Positions 13,043-23,710 of a DNA stretch of 64,000 nt are shown here, in pieces (the stretch's first letter is position 1; each line of letters opens with the position of its first letter). A model generated the notes under the pieces. The model saw only the letters and a program-made list of their open reading frames with translations, was not told where the DNA came from and made no database searches. This DNA comes from Gamsiella multidivaricata (Eukaryota > Mortierellomycota > Mortierellomycetes > Mortierellales > Mortierellaceae), in NCBI RefSeq assembly GCF_025024155.1, contig NW_026251725.1, forward strand, positions 124,001 through 188,000. Direction: 5' to 3'. The position numbers were made by a program, and so were the translations under genes.

Positions 13043-15356
13043 ATGATCATCTCAACCCCTAAAATAGATGACATGAGTGACCACAGCACTCTCACCATGA
13101 ACAACACCCTCGCCAATGCACAAATCACCGCAGACTTCTCTCACAACCCCGTCAAACCAAGCACCAAACCAAAACCATCCACCTCCAGTATCACCAGTCC
13201 CAACAACACCACCGCCAACGCCAGCGAGAACACCTCTGAGTCACGCCATAGCCAAAATCGTCGACGCTCCTCTACCTCTTCAGAGGGATACATCGGTCGC
13301 GTTGGATTCGATACCCTCGGATGCGACACTTCTGAATATTCCTTTACACTCCAGGCAAAGACGGACCATTGGAAGAGGACCAAGAAGGGCAGGACGTTCT
13401 TGGTCGGCACGGATTTGAACGATTATTCTGCACACGCCCTGCAGTGGGTTATGGAGAATATGGTCGAGGATGGTGACGAGGTAAGCAACAGAAGCATACA
13501 CAGAAACTCGTGGTCTTCAGAAGCTGCTCTCGCTTTTGTTCTATTTCTATCTTGACGCGGGTCTTTCAACGAGTGACAGCACCTTATTTTATTTTTTACG
13601 AAGCAGCTTGTGGAGAAAAAAGAATGAATTGCTGCCGCTATCTGACTTTCCTCCATAACCCCACAATTACTCGCAGGGAGCGTTTTCATTGCTTCGGCGA
13701 TATCGGATATCTCCTTTTTTCTTTTCTCTTGGGGTTGTGAGGATAAACACACCAGCAAGTGCCAAAATGAGATGGTGGTTTGCTTTAGAGAGGAGGGAAA
13801 ACAAACGAGATGGATAGTCATCTATACTTTTGCATGCTTTTTTTTTTTTTTTTTTTTTTTACGCTGACTCGCTTACTTTCTTTTCTCCATTCCTGTGACC
13901 TCCGTGTAAATAGATCGTTGCTCTGAGAGTCGTACCCATGGAGCTCCGGGATTCTTGTAAGTCCATCTGAGACAGTGTCGCAGAGGAATAGGGAAGTCGA
14001 CTACGTGGTTACGACACTCGGAACAGACAGGATATAAAGTGATGGGGAGAAACAAACCTGTGGACTTCATGGGTCTCCCGACAGCTTGACATTTTGGAGC
14101 AGGACCCGCGCGTCCGCAGGGATCGAAAGGGAAGAGGATACAGGAGCATATGGAAGAGAATCAAGAAGCTTTGAGTGTAGTATACTAACGCTGCTCGGTT
14201 CATTCATCCCACGTCCATGATCCGCGGTTGTGTAGTGTCGAAAACGGGGATTCCGTCGTTTCAGGGCCAGGAATCTGCGGCACGCTCAGAGGCGAATAAG
14301 ATCATGAGCTCGGTCCGCGAGAAGAATGTCTCGGGCAGGGAAATCAGCATCGTCGTCGAGTGCATTGTCGGAAACGTCCGTGATACTATTCAGCACATGG
14401 TATGAAAAACACATCCGCGTGTTGAGATCGATATGTTGAACAACGCTCGACCACCACACAAGACATGCCACTAATCCTCTTCCCTCTCTCCTCTCTCCTC
14501 ACATCGTTTTTTAATGTTATTATTTGTCCCCCATCAGATTAAATTGTACCAACCAGACATGCTAGTCGTCGGAACCAGGGGCCGCAGTCCAGTCAAAGGC
14601 TTTTTGCTCGGTTCCGTATCCCGGTACTGTCTACACCACTCCCCGGTCCCTGTGATCGTCGTCCGGCCCGAACGTAAGCTCAATAAATCAAAGAACAAGG
14701 CCAAGGGTATCTTCAGACGGCGGTCTTCGGTCCTTCCGGATGAAAATTTTGAAGGCTATCAACCTCATCCGACCCAACCGATCCATATGTCGACCTCGGA
14801 TTTTGATATCCGGAACAGTTTTACGGTGACGAGTAAGAGTGCGCTGTCGCCTCCAATGGCCCTGTTCCCGAGTGCGACAATTCACGCAGGAGACCGGTTC
14901 CCAGGAAGGGCGAGTCCTGCCCAGAAGATGAGTCCGCTTTCGTCGCTGTTTGCTCCCATGTCCAGTCCTGCTCCTGCTCCTACGCCTGCCCCTGCTTCTA
15001 CTCCTGCCCCCGCACCAGCTGCGGCTGCAGTTTCAGCGGCTGTGCCGGCTCCGATATCTTCTGCAGCGACAGGTAGCATTTCTCCGCCTTCGTCAGCTCG
15101 CTCGTCTATCACGCTCCCGCCGCCTCAGGCCCGAGCTTCGGCGCCGGCACCTCCGGATGGTGTTCTAAAGATGAAGAAGAGTTTGACGACGGACGGGACC
15201 AGTAAGTCGAGCGGTCGGGGGTTTGGAAAATCATCTGGTGGATTTTTGTCTGGGTCGACGTTATTGGGACCGTTGTTGGGCAAGGGAGGAGATAAAGATA
15301 AGGATGGTGGTGGAGGGTTCATGAAAGGCAAGAAGAGGAACTCACATAGTGGGTAG
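13043..15356 (+). CDS. Universal stress protein (UspA-family) domain protein
   Basis: Four exons: 13043-13480, 13914-13956, 14236-14399 and 14538-15356, in phase, 487 aa. The first 100 residues are Ser/Thr/Asn-rich low complexity. The Usp fold begins at GRTFLVGTDLNDYSAHALQW, continues through DEIVALRVVPMEL, and ends with the ATP-binding signature GTRGRSPVKGFLLGS followed by SPVPVIVVRP (pattern G-2X-G-9X-G-S). The C-terminal 200 residues are Pro/Ala/Ser-rich, with a Gly/Lys-rich tail. Fungal proteins of this layout are known, but their roles are poorly defined. The acceptor of exon 3 was chosen as TAG at 14233-14235 because it alone keeps phase with the tiny second exon. Confidence 0.88.
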
Positions 15357-15870
15357 AATAGGAAAGGGGAAAAAAAAGCGATGGTGGTAGTTGATAATGG
15401 ACTGAGTCAGAAGGGTGAAGTTCGCAATGTGTAGATATTTTTGGCGCTTTTGAAATAAATAGTCTATATGGCATGTAAATAGGGAACAATGCAATGCGGA
15501 CAAAAACATATCGGACGCGCTGCGGAGAATAAGAAAAGATGATACTCTACCGCAAACAAATGTCAAAGCCAGCTCACGCAAAACAACGACAAGGATGTGG
15601 TTCTTAATCATAATAAATACACGGTATATTGGAAATGCTGTCTATATGAGATTCGCGTGTTGTAGAGTAGAAGGGGGGTCGGGGGAGGATTCTGTAGGAC
15701 GTGAACTGGAATGGCTTAATAAAAAGCATCGGGCTTGAAGTGGTCTTGAAGAATGCACAGCACTGGTCTTAAAAACAGCTCCAAAGACCGCGGAGAGACG
15801 GTTGAAACAGGGCGGACTATGTGCTGGCAACAGCATATTGAGATGTCCATTCTTCGGTTCTGATGTTGTA
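15357..15870. other. 3' flank of the stress-protein gene
   Basis: No supported gene between the stress-protein stop and the decayed kelch copy. Confidence 0.45.
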
Positions 15871-15879
15871 GATGCGAGT

Positions 15880-16830
15880 CTCACTGTTGACCAAGTCCAC
15901 CATACTGTCCTTTACCTGTAATCCACCCCCACACGTTGAACCAATCGCCCGAACCCGCACATACAGCATTGCCTCGTCCATTGGAGCTTACGGCGCCGGT
16001 ACTCTTTGCCCAAGTCAGTGTCTTGAGATCCAGCACGTTGATATCGTCCATGTTACTGGTTTACTGGTGGTAGCATCGTCATATCCTCCAAAAAAAAGTC
16101 AGTTTCGAGCTTCCGTAGGCTGAAGCAAAACAAGATCCCTTGTGCATGTATCCTGTCACATCTGACTCTGCCCTTCACGAGTACACGCTACATCCGATGG
16201 AGATCAGTTTGTGCAACTGTTGACCCCAAAAGACACGATCGTGTCGGTCTCCGTGGCTGTGCATTGACACATGGTCGGAACGCTTGGCCTTCAAGTTGAT
16301 GCGTAGCATACTAGGGCCACCGCTGGCTTTGTTGTATGTGTTCGGTACCTAGACGAGGCCAGTGTCGAGATCGGCTGCTGTGGAATATATGGTGTTGAAC
16401 GCAAAGTTAAGAGGAAACGGTGCCTCCCAGGCGCCTGTCATGAGGTTGGGGAAGTTTGCGTAATCGTCATGGCCGATAAATACCCAGCCCTGACCATCGG
16501 ATATGAGAGAGGAAGCAGAGGGCTAGACAAATGGCATCTTTGGCAGTTATTTGTAGGCCGGACTGGTCGTATTCCATGGAGTTGACAGGCCAAGCATGAA
16601 GGTCTACGCGACCATATTGTAGGTTGAGTTTGGGGGATGAGTCAGGTCCTCCATTGATTTAAAATCCTTAGCCCTCGGCGAAAACATCGTTGGCGTAAGC
16701 TGCGACGTTCGACTGGTGCGCCTGAGCATCGGCTGAGGAAATGACGGAAATGCAGAATTATTGAGAGAAGGAGGTGTGCAAGGTGAAGAAGGGCCATGTT
16801 GGCTGGGGATACTGAAGAGGAAAAATGGCT
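15880..16830 (-). pseudogene. Decayed kelch/galactose-oxidase-like paralogue
   Basis: Read on the minus strand, this stretch follows the same order as the intact kelch gene at 17,411-19,177. It has a signal-peptide end (SADAQAHQSNVAAYA) and an xVNGGPD-like blade start. A segment matches the intact copy's 'SDGRWVV' strand region: on the plus strand, both copies share an 'ACCCAGC..' stretch with 'CCATCGGATAT' against 'CCGTCGGATGT' (about 16,475-16,505). A final blade lies near 15,890-16,080. The reading frame is broken by several stop codons (the first soon after FAEG) and by frame changes, and no long open frame survives. I infer a local duplicate that has died. Confidence 0.7.
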
Positions 16831-17410
16831 AAAGATTCGAGGAAGGGCAGGAATATCGGACCAGGGAATTATGAGGGAGGATGGAGGGAGAAAGAGATAG
16901 GGAGGAGAAGAGAAGAGAGAACGATGACAGAAATAGGCCCAAGCTGTTAGTGTTTAGAACATTGATAGGGCTGTGCGATAAATTGACTTGCTTCGCCGCT
17001 TAATGTGCATGACACTCTGGAAGGAGGGAGGAAATGCAATGACTCGTCGCCTCTGTTTCTGAAGCCAAAGCGTTTCAGTTTAAAGTTTTGGATCGGGCAA
17101 AAAATCAGCCTCCAAACAGTTCAGAATAACCCCTGGTTTTTATTGACAGCACAGCGCAGCACAGCAGTGGGGTTTCTTTACACCTCACTGTCTCGCTACT
17201 CTTTCCCAGACGCAAATTAAGACTACGTCCTCTCGAATACTGCAGGCCATAGTGTTTACTGCTAATACATACAGCGTCGACACTTTGCACATACAGTTGG
17301 TCGACTGCTCAGATTCACGTAATACTACTTCATTTAAAATATACTAATCTAAGATGCGTCTGATGATATAGAGAAGGATAGAGACTATGTAGAGTGTGGA
17401 TTGGCGCTCC
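16831..17410. other. Spacer between kelch pseudogene and kelch gene
   Basis: Contains the GA-rich 5' flank of the dead copy (16,850-16,925) and the 3' flank of the intact gene. No gene seen. Confidence 0.45.
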
Positions 17411-19177
17411 TCAAGGAGATTCTGACATGAGGCGGGGGTCATAATAATCGTCTAGATAAGTACCCTCCAACGTTGGTCCACTCATACTCGTATGAGGATG
17501 TTGTGGATAAGTCTGTGTTCCATGGAGACCTTCTTGGACATTGCGTCTCATAGACATCTCTGCGTTTCGGTTGAATGTCTGCTGCTGTGGGGGACGCTGG
17601 GAACCCGCTCTTGGGTACCGATGCTTCGTGTGGTCATAAACCCTCTCCTCTGCAACGATGGCCGGATGGGGTGGTGGTGGTGGTGGCACATAGTGAGACA
17701 GGGGTGGGTATGCACCGGCAGAAGGAGATAAGCTGTAGAAGGATTGCGATTCGGGTGCGTGGGTTCTTTCAGAATGCCGCGAGTTGTCTGAGTGCTTTGG
17801 CCAGGACGAGGGCCCATGAGCGGATGGACTACGCAATATGCTGTATGCGCTTGGTTTGTGATGAGAAGGACCAGGGAATGGATTTGACATCTGGTGGACA
17901 GAACCGCTGGAGGCCTTAGGTTGCCTTCGTTGACGATACACAAGGACAACACCGGCAACAATAGACACGAAAAGGACTCCTACAACTGCGCCCAAAATCA
18001 CAGGTAGGCGACTAGTTCCTGGTAAAGTCGACGCAAGGGAATCAGTGGACGGTGTAGGACTTGAGGCACTTGAGGCGGTGGCCGAGGTGGAGATGTATGA
18101 AACAATGGCGGTGGCGGCAGAAGTAGTAGTAATATTTGATTGGACGACCGGGACGATGTACTGGGAGGTCCAGGATTTAGTTTTGAGGTTGTAGATGAGA
18201 GGTTTGTTGTTGAAGATGAACTGAGTGGCATTGACCCTTGTGGACCCGCCCCATACGATGAACTGATCGTTCGAAAATGCACAGGCGGCTGAATCTCTTG
18301 CATTCCCCTGATCGATATCGGGGCCTTTCGTCCACGTAAAAGTCGCCACGTCCAGCACATAAATATCGCGATAGCCGTTATCAAAGTCCTTTCCGCCGAA
18401 CAGGATCATCTTCGACCCTCCGTAGGCTGGCGTAAGACAATGAAGCGTCCGTATTTGGGCGTTGGACGCCCCTGGGGGCGTCGTTCCCGTCGTGTGCTGT
18501 GTCATGTTTGTCCAGTTGAGAACGGTGCTCCATGAGAATGTACCGCGAATGTATCCTCCTACTGCAATCAGTTTCTGAAATTGTTGGCTCCAAGCAGCTG
18601 AGACTCCAAGAGACGATGGATTTGTAGGATAGATACGAACACTCTCTGTTGTACGAGTATCCAAGTTCATCTTCAACGCGTTGACCTGATTCTTGGCGTC
18701 CAAGTATCCGTTTGGTATGTAAATGGAGCCACTGTCGGGATCAAACACTGCTCCGTTTCCGACCCCGGTGTTGAAGTTTTTGACTGCAAAGGTTTTGTTC
18801 CATGTGCTCTTCTTGGTGTCGAAGACATGGACGGTGGAGGCGTAGTCAATAACCACCCAGCGGCCGTCGGATGTCATAACGCTGGGCATTTCTTCAATAG
18901 CTGGCCCCGTCGGTAGTTGTTTATATGCTGGCTTTGTGGCGTTCCAGGAAGTTGATAGGTCGATCATGAACGTCTGGGAGATTGCGTTACTGCCAATTGA
19001 TTCCCTTCCTCCGAGAATGTAGAGCCCCTGACCTTCTATGAAAGCACTGAGGGCGCCGTCTGTGCGATTTGGCCGGAATGCTTGGGCATCGACTGACGGG
19101 AATGTGAATATGCAGAGAAGCGGTACAAGTGTGTATGCAAGAGAACGTAGTGATGAGATTGGCCTGGAATGGGGCAT
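17411..19177 (-). CDS. Kelch-repeat single-pass membrane protein (galactose-oxidase-like propeller)
   Basis: Intronless, 588 aa from the ATG at 19,177. An N-terminal hydrophobic signal peptide ends near SVDAQAF (residues about 1-32). A beta-propeller ectodomain follows, with kelch-type blades such as GLYILGGRES, GAVFDPDSGSIYIPNG, KLIAVGGYIRGTFSW and KMILFGGKDFDNGYRDIYVLD. Many Asn-X-Ser/Thr sites suggest glycosylation. A Ser/Thr/Ala stalk leads to a transmembrane helix at about residues 391-414 (VILGAVVGVLFVSIVAGVVLV) with a basic stop-transfer RQRR. The cytosolic tail is Pro/Ser/His-rich. Likely a cell-surface receptor or wall-associated protein; no ligand can be named. Translation could be extended upstream in frame, but the ATG before the signal peptide is the natural start. 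Confidence 0.87.
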   Translation of the reverse strand: MPHSRPISSLRSLAYTLVPLLCIFTFPSVDAQAFRPNRTDGALSAFIEGQGLYILGGRESIGSNAISQTFMIDLSTSWNATKPAYKQLPTGPAIEEMPSVMTSDGRWVVIDYASTVHVFDTKKSTWNKTFAVKNFNTGVGNGAVFDPDSGSIYIPNGYLDAKNQVNALKMNLDTRTTESVRIYPTNPSSLGVSAAWSQQFQKLIAVGGYIRGTFSWSTVLNWTNMTQHTTGTTPPGASNAQIRTLHCLTPAYGGSKMILFGGKDFDNGYRDIYVLDVATFTWTKGPDIDQGNARDSAACAFSNDQFIVWGGSTRVNATQFIFNNKPLIYNLKTKSWTSQYIVPVVQSNITTTSAATAIVSYISTSATASSASSPTPSTDSLASTLPGTSRLPVILGAVVGVLFVSIVAGVVLVYRQRRQPKASSGSVHQMSNPFPGPSHHKPSAYSILRSPSAHGPSSWPKHSDNSRHSERTHAPESQSFYSLSPSAGAYPPLSHYVPPPPPPHPAIVAEERVYDHTKHRYPRAGSQRPPQQQTFNRNAEMSMRRNVQEGLHGTQTYPQHPHTSMSGPTLEGTYLDDYYDPRLMSESP

Positions 19178-19829
19178 CTTTGCTGTAGATAATAATGGTA
19201 GTGGTGATAGTGGTGGTGGTGGTGCGGACTGCGAAGTGGATGAGGATGGCCAGAAAAACAGGAAATGAAGAAATAGAGAGGTGCTCAAAGAAAGGACGAT
19301 GGAGTGCAAAAAGAGACAAAGGGGAACGTGCAAAACAGGAAAGCGAGGACAAACGTGAACATGACAAAAAAGAAAATGAGATGGAAAAGGCCTCACAACA
19401 CAATTGTAGTCGCGGGTAGAAACATTTCCGCCTCCCTCCACTGCTGTACCACAGCAATAAGAGAAGCATTTACCTGGTATAGAGACTAGGGGCAACAGCA
19501 TGCACTAAGATCCACGTTTCAGTTTTAGGGTTAAACATGAAACATTTAGGGTAGACACCGCTTTTTTGAGAATTGTACGCATCCTTTTTCAGACAAGATG
19601 AGAACACACTAATGAGCATTACTCGATACACAAGACCGTGAGTGATGAATGCTTCACAGCTCACGATATTAGAATGAAAGCTGCTCGTGAAACAGATATG
19701 CAGGCTACTGAGAAAACAAGCATGGGTGATATGCTGTACTGTTCTTTTTATATATTACTTTTCTAACGATATCTACATGTGTCAGACATGTGGTAGGATG
19801 GCGATCTAGCTGTGTATGGGCTGATTCTG
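19178..19829. other. 5' flank of the kelch gene
   Basis: GA/CT-rich promoter-like stretch (19,260-19,400), then featureless sequence up to a decayed kelch 3' fragment. Confidence 0.4.
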
Positions 19830-20095
19830 TAGAACGGAGTATCTGATATGAGGCGTGGGTTAAATAGTAGCGGCAGGCCTGCCTACAGCCAGGGCAGGAT
19901 GGGTTTGTAAGCGGATGGGTCGTCAGTTAAGCTGTGAACCTTGAGGTTTCAAGAGTGTGAGTGCCGACAACCCTAGCTCGCCTTCGCTGATAATACAACG
20001 AATCGCGCTGGTAACTAGCAAAACGAAATTATCCTTGAGACAGCGCCTAAAATCACAGGTGGACGCCTACAGTTCAGCAAAGATGATGTTGTTGA
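19830..20095 (-). pseudogene. 3' fragment of a decayed kelch paralogue
   Basis: Two blocks match the intact kelch gene in the same orientation. One, near 19,850, is the equivalent of the intact gene's C-terminal codons ('TGATATGAGGCGTGGGT' against 'TGACATGAGGCGGGGGT'). The other, at 19,975-20,070, is the transmembrane region, including an almost identical 'CGCCTAAAATCACAGGT' against 'CGCCCAAAATCACAGGT'. Most of the tail between them is deleted. A weaker third match ('CACCGGCAATAATGG', about 20,778) may be yet another scrap. Confidence 0.6.
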
Positions 20096-21300
20096 GGGTA
20101 CATTTGTATGCTTGGACGCTAGTTGAAGAGAGGTAAAGCGGAGTAGCGATAAAGAGACGAATGTAAGACGAAGAAAGCGGGAGCTGGGTATAAAATAAGT
20201 TACCTTTGTTTCAAATGGGCAGAAGACTGTGGAAGATGACCAAAGACGGACAAGGATGCGGTAACAGAACAAAATGAAATTGTGGGATAAAGAACGAAGT
20301 GGACAAAGAGGTCGATAGAGAAAGTAAAGAGAAGAGAAGGGCAATAGCTGTTAGCGTCAAGGTAAGAGACTTCCAAGGTGATAAAGCGGCCTCTGTCGAC
20401 AGAGACTTGCATTTCAGACTGCTGTCTCCTTTTCTCTTGCATGCACTCACATCTACCCTGAAGGAACTGAATATGTGCACGCCGGATACTCTCCCTGTAG
20501 AATAATGAAGGCAGAAATCCTCAAATGCTCAGAGCGTCCTTTGCGAAGCGTCAATGGCGACAGCACAGGCTATCGAGGAAATAGGTAGGGTCTCAGAAAG
20601 TCCACAGGGGCGGTCGTCGGCCCATGCAACTGTTCGAGTTCACTCGCAGTCGCTTGAACGACGTGCACAGCTAACGCGCACGAATGGTGCAGACCCAGTA
20701 TCAAATAGTACACACGACCCGTCGCGTCTTTCTCTCAGAAAGCTCGGCCTGCCATCATCAACACCAGCAGCACAGCACCGGCAATAATGGACTCTACAGC
20801 ACACATCCTTTCGATATCGATGTCAGGCCATGTAGATACAACGGAGAGCTCTCTCCGGACATGATAGACATAAGGACAGCGGCTGCCTGTATATCCGGTG
20901 TAGCCGCTTGTTCAGTACGAAGCCTATGTATCATAAACTCACATTTTAAGCATTTCCTTCTGCATCGAGAGTGTTCGAAAGTAGTGTTTTGGCCGTATGT
21001 TTTATTTGAGATCCGGGTGGTATTACCGCCATCGCCGCTGCTGCATGCCGCTGTGTGTCTCTGCTCTTGCGAATTGGTATCTAAACTGGCCGCTAAGTTT
21101 TTTATTTTCTTTTATTTTATTTTTTCTTTATTTTATATTCTTGTGTTCTTTTTGGATCCAATATTGACAATCCTACGCGTGTGTAGGTCGAGGTCGCGAG
21201 CATCACGGTGTGCCGCGATGGCAGCTGCATTCATGAAGCGTGGTGATACTATTGTCCTGGCAGACTCAGTCCTTGTCAAAGGGTGATCGACGGTATGGCG
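20096..21300. other. Unresolved region with kelch-like scraps
   Basis: No supported gene. A short stretch near 20,740-20,800 weakly resembles the transmembrane part of the kelch gene. T-rich tract near 21,095-21,150. Confidence 0.35.
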
Positions 21301-21489
21301 TAGTAAACGAGTTGTAGGACTGACCCGTCTTTTACTATGCGCTGCCTTAACCTTGTCGCTGTTCTTGTCACGGCTTTGTGCTCGTCATGTTCCTGTCGAG
21401 GTTTTGTCGCGGCCTTTATCGCTCTTACCAATAGGCTGTAATCAGTCCTATTTCCAATCGTATAATCGGCCTTGTCTTTGTTCTTGCGG

Positions 21490-21595
21490 TATCTTGTCTA
21501 AGGCCTTGATACTGGTCTTGGTACTGGTCTTGGTATTGGTCTTGGTATTAGTCTTGGCACTGGTCCTGGTTCTGGTCTTGGTACTGGCCTTGTAG
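21490..21595. repeat. Minisatellite, CTTGGT-ACTGGT type units
   Basis: Degenerate tandem 12-mers (consensus CTTGGTACTGGT, with variants CTTGGTATTGGT, CTTGGCACTGGT and CTGGTTCTGGT). A looser upstream part from about 21,345 has CTTGTC/GCTG-like units, and a downstream part runs to about 21,665. No gene assigned to it. Confidence 0.8.
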
Positions 21596-21665
21596 TCGAG
21601 CCTTGCCGCAGACTGGCCTCGGTCTTTGTTGCTGCCTTACCGCCCTTGTCGCTGTCTTACCGCCC

Positions 21666-22700
21666 ATGCCCCCGCCGCCACCTTGTTGTTGTATGTAGCG
21701 GTGACGGTCGGACGAGCGGACGGCGACAGCACATATTTACCCACTTAATTTGTGGAATAACTATCTAGTATCAGATACAGGATCACAAACAATTCGCATA
21801 AGGATGGATTCATAGACACTTTGCATATTAAACAAGACACCGCAAACACCAGATGTATACTTACTTTGACAAGGGCGGCGGCAGTGCCTGAGGCCCTTCG
21901 ATCCTGATCCCCTTTGGCCTCCCCGGACCCTCCTTACACTCCCCTAAACCCTTCTCACCTATTCCTTTGATGCTAGGCCCTTCACCCCGCTCCCCTCTCT
22001 GCCCAGTCCCAGATCCCCTCCTGACTAGCCCATGGCAGTTGCACCCCATGCTTCCCATGCATGCAACCGACAAGCCCACCACCGCTCCTCCCGACATTCA
22101 AGCAGCCTGAGGACTTACCTGGACGGCCGGTTTTGGGTACCGCTACCAACTGACACTTCCCGTGCAATGGTCCTCAACCGTGGATTGGTCCGCGAATGCC
22201 TTAGTTTTTTGAACCACCCTCTACACCTGCTCCAGTGCCCCACTTACCCTAGTACCAGGACCTCGACACGGCATCGGACTCTACTTTCGCGGATACACAA
22301 GGGAGCTTGCTTTACCATGCGCACCGGCGGTCCTCAAGGAAAATGAGACAAGGAGACGGTGTTGTACTAGTTAGTACACAGCTGCATGTTGCTTCGAACG
22401 CCCGCTGCACAAAAAAGACATGAATATACACATATACAGACAGAGGGCTTACCATTGTGATTTTGGAGTGGACGCTTTTCATCGGACGGTCTGGGTCTCA
22501 AGGAAGAAAGGGAGGGGGAAGCGAAAGAAAGAGAAAAGAGAAAAGAGAATGCTGACCCCTGCCTTCTCGCTCAGCCCAAGGCCAGCGGATCATTAGCAAT
22601 AGAAAAAAGGAATAAAAAGAAAGGTGTAAAGAAGAAAAAGAGGAGAAAGAAAAAAAAAAAAAGAAGGAAAAAGGATAGGGAGAAAGAACGAACGGTGGGA
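21666..22700. other. Unresolved region
   Basis: No confident gene. A minus-strand open frame at 21,861-22,097 has a short hydrophobic stretch and a Gly/Lys-rich tail, and could be the last exon of the candidate gene to its right. I could not connect the two in phase. Confidence 0.3.
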
Positions 22701-23084
22701 GACCCAGACCTGCCTCCGGAAGTGCACAGCGTATCTGAGCCGGCGACTGCAAGTCAATGAGAGCCGCAGACCATCAGAGTGCGCAAGGAAAAGAGAAACA
22801 GACGGTGGCCGATAATCGCCCAGGATCCTGAACTGCACAGGGGCAGTCCAGTCTAGGACAGTGATCCGGACAGGACCACCGATTTTTCCATCCCCTGCAA
22901 CCCCAACAGTTGTTGCTCCAGAGCCCTGAGCACGCTGGCCCCCTAGTGTCCTTACCTTGCTTTGCTGTGTCTGCTTCTGTCCATGTCTGCTGCTTCCTTT
23001 GGCTAGCACCGCGGAGGACCACATTGGCCCGCACAGCCTCGCGCGCCACCATGTGTATATGGGAGAGTAGAGTCGTTCGCCGCG

Positions 23085-23710
23085 CTATAAGGTCCCTAAG
23101 ATGTAGGCGAGAACAGGTGCATCAGACAGCCAAAAGACCAGAGGGCTCGCTTCATCCCTAACCCACGGCGCATCATCCCACTGCGTCGAGAGGCCAGTGG
23201 CAGGGTCCCGCTGGCGATCCGAACAGGGGCCCTGAGCCACTTGATGCCGGGGCGGCAAGGGTGAGACATGTTGATCACATACAAGAAAAGCAGGAGTGAA
23301 ATTACCATGAGGTAGCCATTAGAGGCTGGTCCTGAGCATCTGATGGGGAGCATGTTTTGGAGAGTGAAGGGTGGAATAGGTGGAAGGGTGAGCGAGGGGA
23401 GTGGGGAGGGAGGAGAAAATGGAGGAAAGAAATAAAAGAAATACCTACCCATCACAGCCTGAGGTGGAAAGGGTAGTGGTATGGCTGTGATGGGTGGGGC
23501 GGATCCATAAAGATCGACCCACTGCAACGGGTGCTGGGGCTGGGGCGAGATCCCGTTGCAGCAGGTCGTCTGCACCTGCCCGAAACCCCCTCGGCTTGTA
23601 CGTTTTTGTGGGGTTTGGGAGTTCCGGGAGGCACAGCTGGCGCCTATTAGACAGAAAGACACGATGATGAAAACACCAGCAAGGTCAATATGCAGGAAGG
23701 CCCGGCTCAT
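23085..23710 (-). CDS. Candidate intron-containing secreted protein, possibly the 5' part of a longer gene
   Basis: A phase-consistent three-exon model: 23,449-23,710, 23,306-23,331 (26 nt) and 23,085-23,231, about 144 aa. The N-terminus is a good signal peptide (AGVFIIVSFCLIGASCAS). The rest has Trp/Asp motifs (STQWDDAPWV, SPLVFWLSDAPVLAYILG) but no family I recognise. Coding-like stretches continue on the same strand (about 22,770-22,930, reading DGKIGGPVRITVLDWTAPVQ). The stop at 23,085-23,087 may therefore lie in an unrecognised intron, or the gene may be decayed. Confidence 0.35.
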
